Assembly (NCBI GenBank): GCA_027484825.1
Contig: JAIXSE010000036.1
Location: forward strand, 92,914 to 156,913
Direction of reading: 5' to 3'
DNA: 64,000 nucleotides
Source: Rubrivivax sp.
GTDB lineage: Bacteria > Pseudomonadota > Gammaproteobacteria > Burkholderiales > Burkholderiaceae_C
The notes beneath the pieces were generated by a model. That model made no database searches, had not been told where the DNA came from, and saw nothing but the letters and a program-made list of their open reading frames with translations. Below are positions 38,701-44,994 of the stretch, one piece after another. The position numbers and the translations under genes are program-made. The first letter of the stretch is position 1. Each line of letters begins with the position of its first letter.

Positions 38701-41661
38701 GATACGAGTATCACCAGCGGCGATGCGGGAAGCCAGGCGGCGCTGGATAAGCTTGATCGAGGGGCAACCAACGATGCCACCGCAGGAAAGCTGGCGCAGG
38801 GGTGGGATGGGCAGGAACTGGCGCAGCAGGCGAAGCTCAATGCGCAGATCGTGGCGGAGTTTGGGGCGCAGGCGGCGAAGGAGGTGGGGGACTACGCGGC
38901 TTCCAAGACCAAGGTGTACGACCTAGCAAAACTGCAAGAGGGTGACCTTGAGAAAGCCCTAAAGAATCCGGATCTCAATCCGGCCGACAAGCAGCAGCTT
39001 CTGACGCAGCTTCAGAGCGTCAAAGACACCATCACTGCGGAACAGGATACCTACGACGCCTGGAAGGAAGGGGGCAATGCGCGCGCTGCGCTCCATGCTT
39101 TGGTGGGGGGGCTGACCGGTGATTGGATGGGGGCACTGGGAGCCGGCGCTAGCTCCAAAGCAGCGCCTTTGCTGGAGGATTTCCAGAAAGCAGTCAAGGC
39201 GGAACTGGTGGCTGCGGGAATGGACCCCAAGGGTTTGGCCGATGGATTGTCCAAACTTGCGGCCGGCTTGGTGGCTGGTGCAAGCGGCTCAGTGCTTGGC
39301 AGCGCCAGCGGCGCGGCCGCACTGAATCAGGACTTCAACAACCGGCAAGCGCATCCGGATCAGATTGCACTGGTCAAGGAGGAAGCCAAGAAGCTGGCGG
39401 GTAAGGATGGCTTGACGCAGGAGCAGTGGGAAGCGCGGCTCACTCAGCAACTGCTGCTTCAAAACGATAGCGCCTATGCCGACGGACATCAGGGCCAAGG
39501 CAACGATGCTGTGGCCGAACAGATCCTAAAGGAGGCAGAGCGACAGTCGGGTCTGAAGCTTGATTACCGAGGGACGGCCGAGTACGCCGACCACACCGTC
39601 AACACGCAGTTCTTGAATGAAACGATCAAGAGCTACGAGATGGTCGGGGTCACCCCTTCCGGCGGATTCCAACTGCGCGATGGATCTTGGCAAGCCGTCA
39701 CACCGGGTTCGGGCTCGTGGCCAACGGGACAAAAGGCGCCCACGAACTATCCGGTGCCTGGCTGCGAGACACCTGCTGGCAAATGCACTTACGTGTTCTT
39801 CTTTGGCAGCAATTTGGCGTACATGGAGGTGCCGAAGGCCGATGGGTCGTCTGAGCTCTATCAAGTTCCCGAGGACCAGCAGAAGACACCTGCAGCACTC
39901 CAGGCGCGGCGAGTGGCAGAAGGCCTCATGAACGCGCCAGGTGCCATCTGGTCGACTGCCAAGTCTTTGGCAAGCGAAGCGGTGATGATTAGTCTTGATG
40001 TGAGCACCGGGCGCGCGCCTTCGACTTTTAGCGAACTCGTTTACGCGAGTTTTAGCGGTGGCGGGAATGCCGAGTCAGTTGGATGGAGCCCGCAGTCCGA
40101 CACGATGCAGTGGCTGCTGGGCGGGAAGGTGAAGGAGGTCACATTCGGACAGGCGCTGCAAGCAGTCGCAACGATCACACCCGTGCATCAGTTGATGACT
40201 ACGACCGGCAACTTGAGCACCTACGACCCTGAGCTGAACAAACAGGCAGGCACTGATCTGGGGATTGCACTGATCGGCGCTGGGGCTGGCAAGCTTGTTG
40301 ACTGGGCGCCCGGGAAGCTCGGGACGCTCGTGAAGACCGAAGAAGCGATCGCGGCCAAAGCGGAGAAGATTGAGCCTGCGGCGGTGCATGTGGCGGATCC
40401 GGTGGATGCGCCTCCTCGTAGCAGCGCGTCGTCGGGCGAGGGGGGCGATTCTCCGGCCAGAGGGAACTCGGTTGGCAATGAGCATCCCGTTGATCCGCCC
40501 GAGTCCTCGACTCCAAAGAGCACTCAAAGCGAACCGGAAATCCCTGTAGCGAATAGCCAGGGTAGTGAAAGTGAAGCCAAAGGGGGAACGAACGACGGCA
40601 AGACACCAGGAGACGCTGCGACGCCCTGCGCTGATCCGCCGAAGTGTTTCGTGGCCGGGACGTTAATTCACACCGTTGATGGACCAAAGCCGATTGAGAC
40701 CTTCGTGGGTGGTGAGTTGGTGCTGTCCCGGCATGAGCACACGGGCGAAGCTGGTGTGCGGCCGGTGGTGGCTACCGTCGCTACGAAGGATCAGCCCATC
40801 TACGAAGTGGTGATCGAGGACGCCCACGGCAACTCTGAAACCTTGCATACGACGGCGGAGCATCCGTTCTGGGTCCAGGCGCCTAACGATGCCAGTGATG
40901 AGTCTTCGCTGATCCGCGAGTCACAGTGGGTGCGTGCGGCCTCGCTGATTCCGGGAATGCGGTTGGTTGATTTACTGGGATCGGAGTTGATCGTCCGGTC
41001 GCAACGCTCCGCAGGATGGAATGCCGATGTTTTCAACATCGAAATTCATGAACATCACACGTACCATGTGGGTGGTTTTGCGGTATGGGCTCACAATGCG
41101 CCTTGTTGCAAAATTGGCAATACGGGAGTCGGCAATACCAGCAGTGCCGCGCTGTCCTTCGAAGACGCATTGGTGCTCCAGGGGGACGGGTCGCGCGCGC
41201 AAATCGTCCAGGCGATTGGCGAAGCCGCCCAGCCTTCGGTCAAAGCCCTTCTCGGCCTTGACCCGGAGGCCCGAGTCGGCTTCAGAGGAAGCCTCGCGAA
41301 CGGGCTTAAGAACGACACCAAGCTTGGCAGCAACGGAGAGCGGGTGTCATTCGACGGCGTTGTCGCAACAAAGAATGGACAGCCTTACACCGGCCCGCAG
41401 GGTTACGACGCGGACTTCTTCGTGGTAAGCGACAATCTTGCTGCCCAGCTTGGCAACAAGCCGTTCTTCAGAAACGCTGCTCGACTTGACACTTCGTTGA
41501 ACGGTATCTTCGTGGACTTCGGAGCCGGGCTTCAATCCAACCCGCTCCTGAGCGGCATGAAGGTCGAGCCCCCTACCTTTCGAGTGTTTACGTCTACGGA
41601 AATTCAGAAGAAGCTGAACGCCGGTGACGCACAAATCTATTTCATCCCAGGGCAGCCATGA
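26743..41661 (+). CDS. CdiA/FHA-family giant exoprotein with Hint pretoxin domain and C-terminal toxin
   Basis: This 4972-residue TpsA protein begins with an extended signal peptide region (MNRLQYRIVFNKQRGQLMAV) and a Sec signal ending near residue 84 (PAAQAQ). The TPS secretion domain follows (about 100-350; ANPAGIQVDGGGFINAS). A long beta-helix of FHA repeats (LDNxGG units) includes super-repeats of about 357 residues. A conserved central segment has YLVETDPRFANYRDWLSSDY (about 3080-3100) and KRLGDGYYEQRLV, and a second FHA block follows (about 3230-4000). The pretoxin part contains NNRQAH. A Hint/intein-like domain runs from Cys4635 (CFVAGTLIHTVDG) to the HNA end at about 4784-4786. The final ~187 residues are the variable toxin, with GFRGS (Gly4849-Ser4850) and YDADFF (Asp4889, Asp4891), a nucleotidyltransferase-like signature. 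An immunity gene overlaps the stop. Role: contact-dependent inhibition and adhesion (family knowledge); toxin activity is inference. Confidence 0.93.
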   Translation: MNRLQYRIVFNKQRGQLMAVAETVRAQTKAAGQTDGPSRRGLATPETVVPVACGPPSLIALAVALAAGAVLTLLPVPAAQAQSRGQAASAQQPWRKPPTRIVADPSAPANQQPTVLTAPNGTTLVNIQTPSAAGVSRNTYGQFDVGPDGAILNNSRTDTSTQLGGWVQGNPWLGRGEARVILNEVNSSAPSQLNGYVEVAGRRAEVIIANPAGIQVDGGGFINASSATLTTGTPRLDAAGNISGFAVQGGLIRIDGAGLDASSTDYTALLARAVELNAGFWAKEARIQTGTQVMSAETAGGGDGAGEGLAASGERPRYALDSTALGGIYAQRITLVGTEAGLGVRQSGQMVGGQLTLRADGWLDNTGTVYAQDSSTDALTVRSATGVSNAGWMAAKGSVSVTAPRLQGDASSVTAAGLNEDGSLVAGTGALSLNASDSLRQSGQVMAGDQIRLSAPLLDVSGASVQGGQLSLQGGELRAEAAQLAATGSLQMHADGALSAPSARMLAGDMHLEATTLQLTAAELSASGRLSLQAQGLLNTSGASLIGQQLQVAATDINSRGGEWLHLGQERFTAQVTGQWLMDGGRLATNAQDLVLSAGSLSAGQAKLEHYGSGTFSMTAPVADLSGAAVTSYGSLVAVGDQLTLDNASVLARSVTLSGETLSLQHTELRSATTASLSGGTIDHRGALTTADQGARLSARQTLNNDGGQIHAASGSIELTAGGNVSNRGGVVSARDALTVAAGALDQANGALLSGQDVRLRLDGDYREAATGAASSVLASGSLSVTAADIEQTGVMRSGGSTSLEAAGHARFAGSVYAQGASQLRVTGDAAVSGLMGAQGDLSISAGSLQAASGSTLAAGLAENGQIQPLAVLSVRSPGDSQVHGELLAGHASLSASSLDLTAAQVSTTALQLQSDRQLTTDGAAVRSSQLALQAGDWSNRAGQVAVTGTQALQLQLTGQWDNRGGSFQTNSADARLSAGRIDNSGGLISTSGTGLQLQTPQFLNQGGLLAGAGSIQLSATELANGTGQISGQSVSLQAQRLDNAADGLIAASTSLQWTADQFRNSGVVQAGQGLVGTTRGLLDNQGLIRGLAAVALQADQLAQNGTVAAQGDLSARARTVSGNGSWAAGLATDNTLSGPATLTLQAQDSLQVGGQALASTRVAMEAGSLALQGSQMRAAEVALATTQGDLHLDGATVGASGTLRLSSAALLSTAQATLSGASVALSAADWSHIGGSLAQTDASGALTVSVAQQLNNTRGTIQANAASVLLQAQTFTNTQGHLLHAGTGSLRLDVGTLEGAGGELLTQANLSITSTGSVDLSQAKTQGRQVSITAEALQHQGGQSLASGAMTVSVQQSLDNTGGIVQSGADLTVSGGRVLNRDGQMTGQNVSITGAALRNDGQGLVHAQGDLSVQVGDLSNAGALQATGAANLHSTGDLNNSGVLRAQGDLTVTADGAMTHTGSLTSQGNVQLTAASLSGNGTLAAGLKADNTLAATGDLTVQTTGALQQSGQALAAGRLSMSGASMAWLGGQLQGQQVGLSALAGDVRLDRSQVRGGDHLTMTAAQALHTEGAQLAAGQVSLTATDWHHAGGTLVQTASSGTFTIGLSGQLDNTDGQISSNAQDLQLTASQITNTRGSVTHAGGGALTVSAGQWSGAQGQLLGAGTVSLSLTGEADLRGATTQGGQALSITGAALQHQSGRMLSGGGLTVSVSGDLDNTSGELAATTGAHLTAASLINQNGQITGQAVELDVGTLSNTGQGTVNAQGTLTLRGGQVVNEGALQSGGAMTLDVTGALGNSGSVYTLSSATVNVGTALTNNGLMAAQGGLSALAVSMLGQGTFAAGLKADNTLAPSGELHLQAQQSLQNAGALVAGGSLTASAATLQLQDSQLTGQQVSLLASQGDLRLGRSVLASSGALSLTALAGQLNTQAATLSGSSVDIAAQQWRHAQGVLTQTATDGHLTAAVATTLDNQGGQIQAVGGTLSLTAQTLQNTQGRIVQAASAPLASTQLNVGTFAGAGGQLLTTGSLNLQATGAVDLNAAVTQANGLTLSAATLSHQAGRTVSTGAATLTVAGLLDNSGGGMSAAGPVMIGAGSLSNGVFGGSGGTVQGDGVLELHVDAALDNQGGRLRAGNALTVNAGSVDNRSGWAGADGALTVTSVGDLRNAGGSLLSGAALTLDASSIGNQQGGKISSLAAGATVRSQGLLDNSQGSIQAAQTTSISVGGLLNRQGEVSGASLGVDTRGQSLDNSGGWLLADRAITVDSGALENRGGLLQAGTDLTVHTHGQALTNSRDLSVSTTTGLHAQGALTVETGALVNETGMSAGSTAQITAGALTNRGEIAAGGSLAASVADVFNNQGGRFIGAQTAQVSAAQILNQNGLIYGGQTLTVTSQGLIDNSGTASAGLGLQGGQVSVTAPQLDNRSGQVLANGDLRLVIAQSLDNSGGQLGAVGRQTVGDGQAPTASALSLNNSSGRIWSGTDLGLGLRALTGGQAGQMSSGGALSLALQGDLVYGSGSQIQATGDTTLTVTGQFTNQGVLRSGGVLRIGAASITNDASGELNGRLTLLNATGTLTNRGLIDGDGVSITADRIVNLGTGRLYGTDIVLTGGQLVNDAEGGQAAVIAARNSLDAQFSRDVLNRSGAFIFADGGMQIQAASLVNENASIEASQWLAMNVTGAVQNRTVYSGLSVGEGANGGTLASKAFISSGGDMQLTAGSLVNSGATIEARGNLLLSAADIRNLNPYLGWFGRYEEVTQGSIEIYYTNRYAGQGGDESITEIQLDGRTVDEAISQWQRDNAGLSIVRYNAPDSGASANVTQSAAGHIIVGGTLVVQGSKITNDMSVVVGRDGVAISGDQVNNINRQVQVKNPSTGALETVSLVLPGAVQSVFPNEAAPGVRAASDAVTPGSAAGSQQAQAAGSVNKNVASSMSGLSGKALSLIQTGAAASPVSEVSTAWRSGSGLALAAVTPGADAGDGLSAIAEQRQAPSGMVASLRDASAAVVHASVEGQMASAPGATTVPVGDAAHTAEKPPAAEGLKLRGSELVFDGRPLARTVHVNLTLPGNSLFVTRTEPTSRYLVETDPRFANYRDWLSSDYLLQQLALDPATTQKRLGDGYYEQRLVREQIGQLTGSGYLSGYASDEEMYRALLSEGASFAKEHQLIPGVALTAEQMSLLTSDLVWLVEQEVTLADGSTQRVLVPQVYLMPREGDMDATGALIAGNRVEMALTGNFMNEGTVKGGDVVVQAQNVSNTGTMRGTSLALTAREDLTNVGGTLAATGDLSLVAGRNIDISSTTLTTVETRPNGVSRATVLDKVADLSAGGVMVLQAGQDVSLTAAQLRQGGEGGTAAGGVIVEAGRDLTLGTVEVSSYKEIIKNANNYKKESLAQDSGTVIDAQGLVSLKAGQDLMATAAEIKSAEGAVSLSAGRDVQLLAGEANQVIEEMTQKKKSGFLKKKVTTTYSKTGETVAVATTVSGDTVSIQAGQDIGIRGSNVVSDAGTSLAAGRDVTIDGATNTLISENFSKTVKSGLMGGGGIGVTIGKQSLEQTNKKTELTSAGSTVASVQGDVTVVAGADYKQVGSTVSAPAGDVNVTAQNIDIEEARNKSVQNSETKFKQTGVTLSISAPGVSAAMGAVSAAEHTTQTEDDRMKALAAATAISKAMQAQKEIAELAKALEANKGKESISVSISVGSSQSTSTQTNKADQAAGSSILAGGQLNLTATGAEKDSNVTVRGSSLAGQDVVIKADNAINLVAAGNSSEQHSDNQSTSASVGIGFSVGQENSWGITVSGSVSKGNSDGVDQSYTTTEVKGGSSVVLQSGGDTALKGAVVTAPKVTANVGGDLKIESLQDTATFDSKSMSASASVTFNLSGVSAASASYSQSKVSADYAAVGTQAGIRAGDGGFSVTVAGNTDLKGGAITSSQAAIDASKNVFTTGTLSSSDIANRSQYSASAVMVSVSTSGGMAGAFKDSGDERSTTRSTISAADTSITSGDAGSQAALDKLDRGATNDATAGKLAQGWDGQELAQQAKLNAQIVAEFGAQAAKEVGDYAASKTKVYDLAKLQEGDLEKALKNPDLNPADKQQLLTQLQSVKDTITAEQDTYDAWKEGGNARAALHALVGGLTGDWMGALGAGASSKAAPLLEDFQKAVKAELVAAGMDPKGLADGLSKLAAGLVAGASGSVLGSASGAAALNQDFNNRQAHPDQIALVKEEAKKLAGKDGLTQEQWEARLTQQLLLQNDSAYADGHQGQGNDAVAEQILKEAERQSGLKLDYRGTAEYADHTVNTQFLNETIKSYEMVGVTPSGGFQLRDGSWQAVTPGSGSWPTGQKAPTNYPVPGCETPAGKCTYVFFFGSNLAYMEVPKADGSSELYQVPEDQQKTPAALQARRVAEGLMNAPGAIWSTAKSLASEAVMISLDVSTGRAPSTFSELVYASFSGGGNAESVGWSPQSDTMQWLLGGKVKEVTFGQALQAVATITPVHQLMTTTGNLSTYDPELNKQAGTDLGIALIGAGAGKLVDWAPGKLGTLVKTEEAIAAKAEKIEPAAVHVADPVDAPPRSSASSGEGGDSPARGNSVGNEHPVDPPESSTPKSTQSEPEIPVANSQGSESEAKGGTNDGKTPGDAATPCADPPKCFVAGTLIHTVDGPKPIETFVGGELVLSRHEHTGEAGVRPVVATVATKDQPIYEVVIEDAHGNSETLHTTAEHPFWVQAPNDASDESSLIRESQWVRAASLIPGMRLVDLLGSELIVRSQRSAGWNADVFNIEIHEHHTYHVGGFAVWAHNAPCCKIGNTGVGNTSSAALSFEDALVLQGDGSRAQIVQAIGEAAQPSVKALLGLDPEARVGFRGSLANGLKNDTKLGSNGERVSFDGVVATKNGQPYTGPQGYDADFFVVSDNLAAQLGNKPFFRNAARLDTSLNGIFVDFGAGLQSNPLLSGMKVEPPTFRVFTSTEIQKKLNAGDAQIYFIPGQP
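27982..33300 (+). repeat. Large degenerate super-repeats (about 357 residues) within the CdiA beta-helix
   Basis: The phrase AAGL-x-x-(D/E)N/DG-or-DNTL recurs at 27982, 29311, 30121, 31192 and 32266. The last three are spaced 1071 and 1074 bases (357 and 358 codons), and the segments between align along their length (SGQALAAG..., QLDNT-GQI..., then a TNT-G motif). The earlier spacings are 1329 and 810 bases. This points to segmental duplication of a whole beta-helix block. Confidence 0.75.
40645..41100 (+). other. Hint (intein-like) pretoxin domain of the CdiA protein
   Basis: Residues 4635-4786 show the Hint blocks: the nucleophilic Cys at CFVAGTLIHT, the TAEHPFWVQAPND block with the conserved His, and the terminal VFNIEIHEHHTYHVGGFAVWAHN block ending in His-Asn. 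In polymorphic toxins this domain sits just before the toxin and is thought to release it by autoproteolysis. Confidence 0.88.
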
Positions 41662-42047
41662 TGACTCACTTTCTGGCCACGGTTGAATTCGACGCACACC
41701 GCTCGCTCCCCGATTTGGCGGCTGACCTAGCGAATGCGTGCGGGATACCTCTGACGAAGGAGGAGTCGGGTCGATTCGATGAGGTGCCGGCTTACGTAGG
41801 GAATGTCGGTGAAGTTCAATTCACGCTGTTTGGGCCAGCCGAAGACCAAGAGGACCGAGAGTGTGTTCTTGAGATCTCGTACAGAACTTCGCTTCCCGTG
41901 AAACAGGCGCAAGCTGCTACAACGGCTTTACTACAGCCAGTATTTGATGGAACAGAGATGGATTCGACAGGGCACATTATCTGCTCTGCACAACTGTCAA
42001 ACCTCCTAGTGGCGCGCGGATTTTGTGATTGCAAGGCAGTCCACTAA
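41658..42047 (+). CDS. Predicted cognate immunity protein of the CdiA toxin
   Basis: The 129-residue acidic protein has no signal peptide or membrane segment. The ATG (41658) overlaps the toxin stop codon, the usual layout for a toxin-immunity pair; a second ATG follows at 41661. The sequence is not one I can assign to a named immunity family. The role is inferred from position, size and overlap. A strong terminator follows, so this gene ends the riboswitch-TpsB-CdiA transcript. Confidence 0.8.
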   Translation: MMTHFLATVEFDAHRSLPDLAADLANACGIPLTKEESGRFDEVPAYVGNVGEVQFTLFGPAEDQEDRECVLEISYRTSLPVKQAQAATTALLQPVFDGTEMDSTGHIICSAQLSNLLVARGFCDCKAVH

Positions 42048-42061
42048 ACCAACTGAATCAG

Positions 42062-42084
42062 AACCCGCCGCGAGGCGGGTTTTT
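42062..42084 (+). terminator. Rho-independent terminator after the CDI immunity gene
   Basis: AACCCGCC (42062-42069), loop GCGA, GGCGGGTT (42074-42081), then a T run to 42084. It is a perfect stem of 8 bp with a GNRA-like loop. Confidence 0.92.
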
Positions 42085-42086
42085 AA

Positions 42087-42420
42087 TTTGGCAATGTTGA
42101 GGGTGTCGCCACAATTCGAATGGCCGAGTTGCAGGCGAAGTGGGGTGACCTAACGGCTGGGGAACGTAGAGTGCTGCTAGAAAGCAAGAACGAAACCGCC
42201 TGGTCGAGCTCGCTTGATCAGAGGGAGGCTGCGGCCAAAGCGATGAATACGAACATTCATTTCTTGGAAAAACACGGACCTAGCACCACACTACTCGACC
42301 AAGAAATTCGAGCTTCCACCAAACTAGGTCCAGACGGAAGCATCGACCCAGCGTTCCGAGATTCGACCGGGTTCCTGTCAAATCGGGATATGGGTGCTGC
42401 CATGCAGTTCAATAGTCGGG
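42087..42420 (+). pseudogene. Truncated toxin C-terminal fragment (orphan CdiA-CT remnant)
   Basis: The frame is open from just behind the terminator; its first ATG is at 42120. It reads MAELQAKWGDLTAGERRVLL, then NTNIHFLEKHGPSTTLLDQE, GPDGSIDP and FLSNRDMGAAMQ. The HFL-x-KHG-x-x-T-T and FLSNxDxxxA-Q phrases are like those in the C-terminal toxin domains of CdiA/FHA proteins. After the Gln at about 42411 the similarity stops and the frame runs into unrelated sequence, although it stays formally open to 42812. It looks like a displaced, truncated toxin end rather than a working gene. Confidence 0.55.
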
Positions 42421-42833
42421 CCTGCAAATTTCGATTTTCCGAACTCATCCCAGCCGGACGAATAACCGATGGTCGAATGTCATCGACCGTTCTGCGGCAG
42501 CTGAGGAGCGCTCCAAGGCCTCTTGGGCGAGCGCGGCCACACATCGCAGGCATAAAAGAAGTGCCCACACGTCTAGCATCTATCGTCAGCACAGCGAGGC
42601 GTGTGCGGTCAGGAAGGACTGAGCATCCGCAGCCGTCGTGGGGCGGCACTGCCGCCGAAGAGGCCGTTGAACACGGCCATGGCGCGCACCAGCCAGACCG
42701 CGCATACGGCGATCAGGGCGTGGTTCCGTACCAGCACGGGCTGATGGTCGGCGGTAGCTTTCGTGTGTTTGCTACTTCTAGTAAGGGGCAGAACAGCGCC
42801 GCGAGAATTTGAGATGCCCTGGTTGAGGATTAA
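42421..42833. other. High-GC sequence of unclear origin in the orphan toxin array
   Basis: This stretch joins the truncated toxin fragment to the next small gene. On the minus strand 42609-42770 encodes a hydrophobic fragment (RNHALIAVCAVWLVRAMAVF) without a start. The segment is richer in GC than the genes that follow and probably contains remnants from unrelated recombination. Confidence 0.35.
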
Positions 42834-43361
42834 ATGGTTGAATTTTTTGAGAATTCTCCTGCGTTGCCCAAAAGGTTCGTACCTTTTGAGTACAACTTGC
42901 CACTGTTCTTTGAATTTGCATTGCGTGGGAATTCTGAGTTCTTTGACGCTTTGCAGCATGAATTTCGCGTTGACGGTTCTCTGTCGATTTTCAGTTCCAA
43001 TGGCTTCTCACCACTGAAAATTCTTGATCATCAGGCTGATTGGGGTAAAGGCATTCTGCAATTGTATGAGCGGCTCTTTTCGGAAGGCGACTATCATGGT
43101 GTCTGCGTAGTTGAAGAAAAAGAGCGCTGGATCATTGTTCAGAATCTCGATATATCAATGGGGGTCGCGTTATTTAAAAGTGGTGATCCTAAGGCTGTCA
43201 GTCTGTTTGAACAATTCCGGGTATCGGATTGGTTCTTTGACATTGACTTTGTTAGGGAGGCGCTGAATGACCCATTTTCTGGTGTTATTCGTGACTATGG
43301 CGAAGATTTTTTGCGACTGCTTCTAAAGAACTACTCTGTGGCTGGCCATACTTCCGGGTGA
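42834..43361 (+). CDS. Orphan immunity-like hypothetical protein
   Basis: The 175-residue protein is acidic and aromatic-rich, with no signal peptide or membrane helix. Its coding sequence has clearly lower GC than the chromosomal backbone, typical of immunity genes carried behind CDI loci. I do not recognise the family; the immunity role is inferred from context. It lies behind a truncated toxin fragment. Confidence 0.65.
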   Translation: MVEFFENSPALPKRFVPFEYNLPLFFEFALRGNSEFFDALQHEFRVDGSLSIFSSNGFSPLKILDHQADWGKGILQLYERLFSEGDYHGVCVVEEKERWIIVQNLDISMGVALFKSGDPKAVSLFEQFRVSDWFFDIDFVREALNDPFSGVIRDYGEDFLRLLLKNYSVAGHTSG

Positions 43362-43625
43362 ACCGTTTAGTGGGCCGTTGTATGCATAAGATTTGTCGGT
43401 AAGTTCCGTGCTAAGGAAGGTCTGACACAACTCATGCACCGGCGTGTTGATGGGCTCAGCCAATCGGAATGTGATGCGGCCGCACACTGATTCGTCTCAG
43501 ATTTCAAGGCAGTGGCCACTGGTTGGGCGTCGGCCGGCCCCGCTTTGCCGAACTGCGGGCGCACTCACGCCGCCGCTCCCCAGTAATTTGCGCCGCACTA
43601 GCCACAGGTTGAATGAGGATTCCCC
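43362..43625. other. Intergenic remnant, possible IS end
   Basis: About 260 bases lack a convincing gene. At about 43409-43425 GCTAAGGAAGGTCTGAC resembles the terminal repeat of IS5-group elements next to a CTAA-type target. This is weak evidence, but an IS5-family transposase remnant lies 1.8 kb further on. Confidence 0.3.
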
Positions 43626-43991
43626 ATGAGATTCACAAAGCCCAGCTATTACCAGTTCCGAGCAGAAGCCTTTGAAACTTTCAACGAGGCAGCGGAAAGA
43701 AGAAAATACACCCTTCTACAAAGCTTTGCGTTCACCTATGAACATTTTGAGATTTTGATCGATGGAGACGACTGCTGGCAGCGTCTAATCTCGCTGACAG
43801 CGGTATTTAAGGTGGCCGTTGAATCTGGCGTGAAGCTTTTGGAAGACAGCATGTTTACTGACGATGTTTTGTCTGCACTTAAAAGCTGCTATTTGGATGA
43901 GGCGCCGCTGGAGTTAAGTAAACATGAAGCGTCATCGGAATTATCGGATTTACGGGCTGACATGGAGTTGATTTCCGCAAAGTTTTTGTAG
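43626..43991 (+). CDS. Orphan immunity-like hypothetical protein
   Basis: The 121-residue acidic protein starts at an ATG preceded by GAGGATTCCCC. It has no membrane segment and no recognised domain. It is AT-richer than the flanking chromosome. Context (array of small genes behind a CdiA locus) suggests an immunity protein whose toxin has been lost. Confidence 0.65.
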   Translation: MRFTKPSYYQFRAEAFETFNEAAERRKYTLLQSFAFTYEHFEILIDGDDCWQRLISLTAVFKVAVESGVKLLEDSMFTDDVLSALKSCYLDEAPLELSKHEASSELSDLRADMELISAKFL

Positions 43992-44142
43992 AAAGTTGAG
44001 GGCCGAGTGTCAAATATTACTGCACGCCATCAACTATCCGCTTAAATGGCGCGCGCGATATTTGTCGCGCTCGTTTTAGCCGCCGGGCTATGAGATTTAT
44101 TGTGGCCGTCCGATATTCGCATCAAAATTTGCAGAATAAATT
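43992..44142. other. Short non-coding gap between orphan small genes
   Basis: This gap holds GCGCGCG-rich sequence near 44050 that can form a hairpin (GGCGCGCGCGAT...GTCGCGC) but lacks a T run. No gene seen. Confidence 0.35.
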
Positions 44143-44472
44143 GTGTCAGTAAGTATGTTCTTTATTTCGCCCGAGACGCCTGAGGATAAGGCATTCAATC
44201 TCCCTGTGTGCACGGAGGATGTGTTTCGACAAGTTATATTGCCAGCGGCAGAGCAAGCGGGTGCTCATTTTGTTAAGCTGTTTGAGACGGGATATGAGTT
44301 CTCTTCGCAAGATGCCCCGGCGCTTGTCGATGAGCTACTAAGGGTATCAAAGAAACTCGAAACGGCTTCTTCTGAAGTTTCCATCTTTGCATTGTCGCGT
44401 ATAAGAAAGCTGCGAATGGAAATCGCCAGAATTTTTGCGAATAATCCCCGCAGCGTTTTATATATTGGATAG
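44143..44472 (+). CDS. Orphan immunity-like hypothetical protein
   Basis: A 109-residue protein read from a GTG at 44143; an ATG at 44155 would shorten it by four residues and neither start has a strong ribosome-binding site. It is helical (VDELLRVSKKLETASSEVSIFALSRIRKLRMEIARIF), cytoplasmic and lower in GC. No family is recognised. The immunity role is inferred from its neighbours. Confidence 0.55.
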   Translation: MSVSMFFISPETPEDKAFNLPVCTEDVFRQVILPAAEQAGAHFVKLFETGYEFSSQDAPALVDELLRVSKKLETASSEVSIFALSRIRKLRMEIARIFANNPRSVLYIG

Positions 44473-44620
44473 GCTGTTGCAACAGGTAAGGGGAATTTTA
44501 CCTTGCGAGATGTATCTGCTGTTTCGGTTGAGGCGGGGGGTAGTTTGTACTATCGAGATTCCGCGTGGACTAGCTAATCCGAAGGATAGAGTGGAGATAA
44601 AATTTCTGCGGGAGAATTAA
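44473..44620 (+). pseudogene. Possible toxin C-terminal tail before the next small gene
   Basis: An open frame (formally from 44435) ends IPRGLANPKDRVEIKFLREN with its stop one base before the ATG at 44622. A tail ending right at an immunity-like start is the pattern of a displaced toxin end. The sequence is too short to assign. Confidence 0.3.
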
Positions 44621-44621
44621 A

Positions 44622-44972
44622 ATGCTTCGTTGCAAAGAAGAAATTGCATTTAATGCATTTGGGCTTTGGCTTACTGCACTATTTAGCAACGTTGGGGGTT
44701 ACAATCCCGAGTTAACCTTTGATCGGCAGAGAGAAGAATTTTTTCTGTTGGTCTACGAACTTTTGGAGGCTGGAAAGATAAAATTTGTTTCTCCAAAGGA
44801 GATATGGAGCGCTGATAAGGATATTTGGGAAGTTCCATCAAAGGAAATCATTGATTATCTGCGATCGAAGTGGCCGGATGGAGCGGAATCTGAGGCGGAG
44901 TTGGTTGAATATTTTTTTGAAATCCCTCCAGTGCTATGGGTCGGCGAGGATGGAAAGCTTATAGGTTCCTGA
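44622..44972 (+). CDS. Orphan small protein, possibly DUF596-like
   Basis: The 116-residue acidic protein starts at an ATG preceded by GGGAGAATTAAA. The part REEFFLLVYELLEAGKIKFVSP followed by an acidic WPDGAESEAELVEYFF segment recalls DUF596 proteins, which also occur near toxin loci in Neisseria. The assignment rests on memory and is tentative. Lower GC and position support an immunity-type role. Confidence 0.6.
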   Translation: MLRCKEEIAFNAFGLWLTALFSNVGGYNPELTFDRQREEFFLLVYELLEAGKIKFVSPKEIWSADKDIWEVPSKEIIDYLRSKWPDGAESEAELVEYFFEIPPVLWVGEDGKLIGS

Positions 44973-44994
44973 GGATGCCTGGTTTCAAGCAAAA

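Noticed and set aside
39331..40630. VENN-type pretoxin motif in CdiA
   Set aside because: No VENN sequence was found; an NNRQAH phrase and a Hint domain mark the boundary instead.
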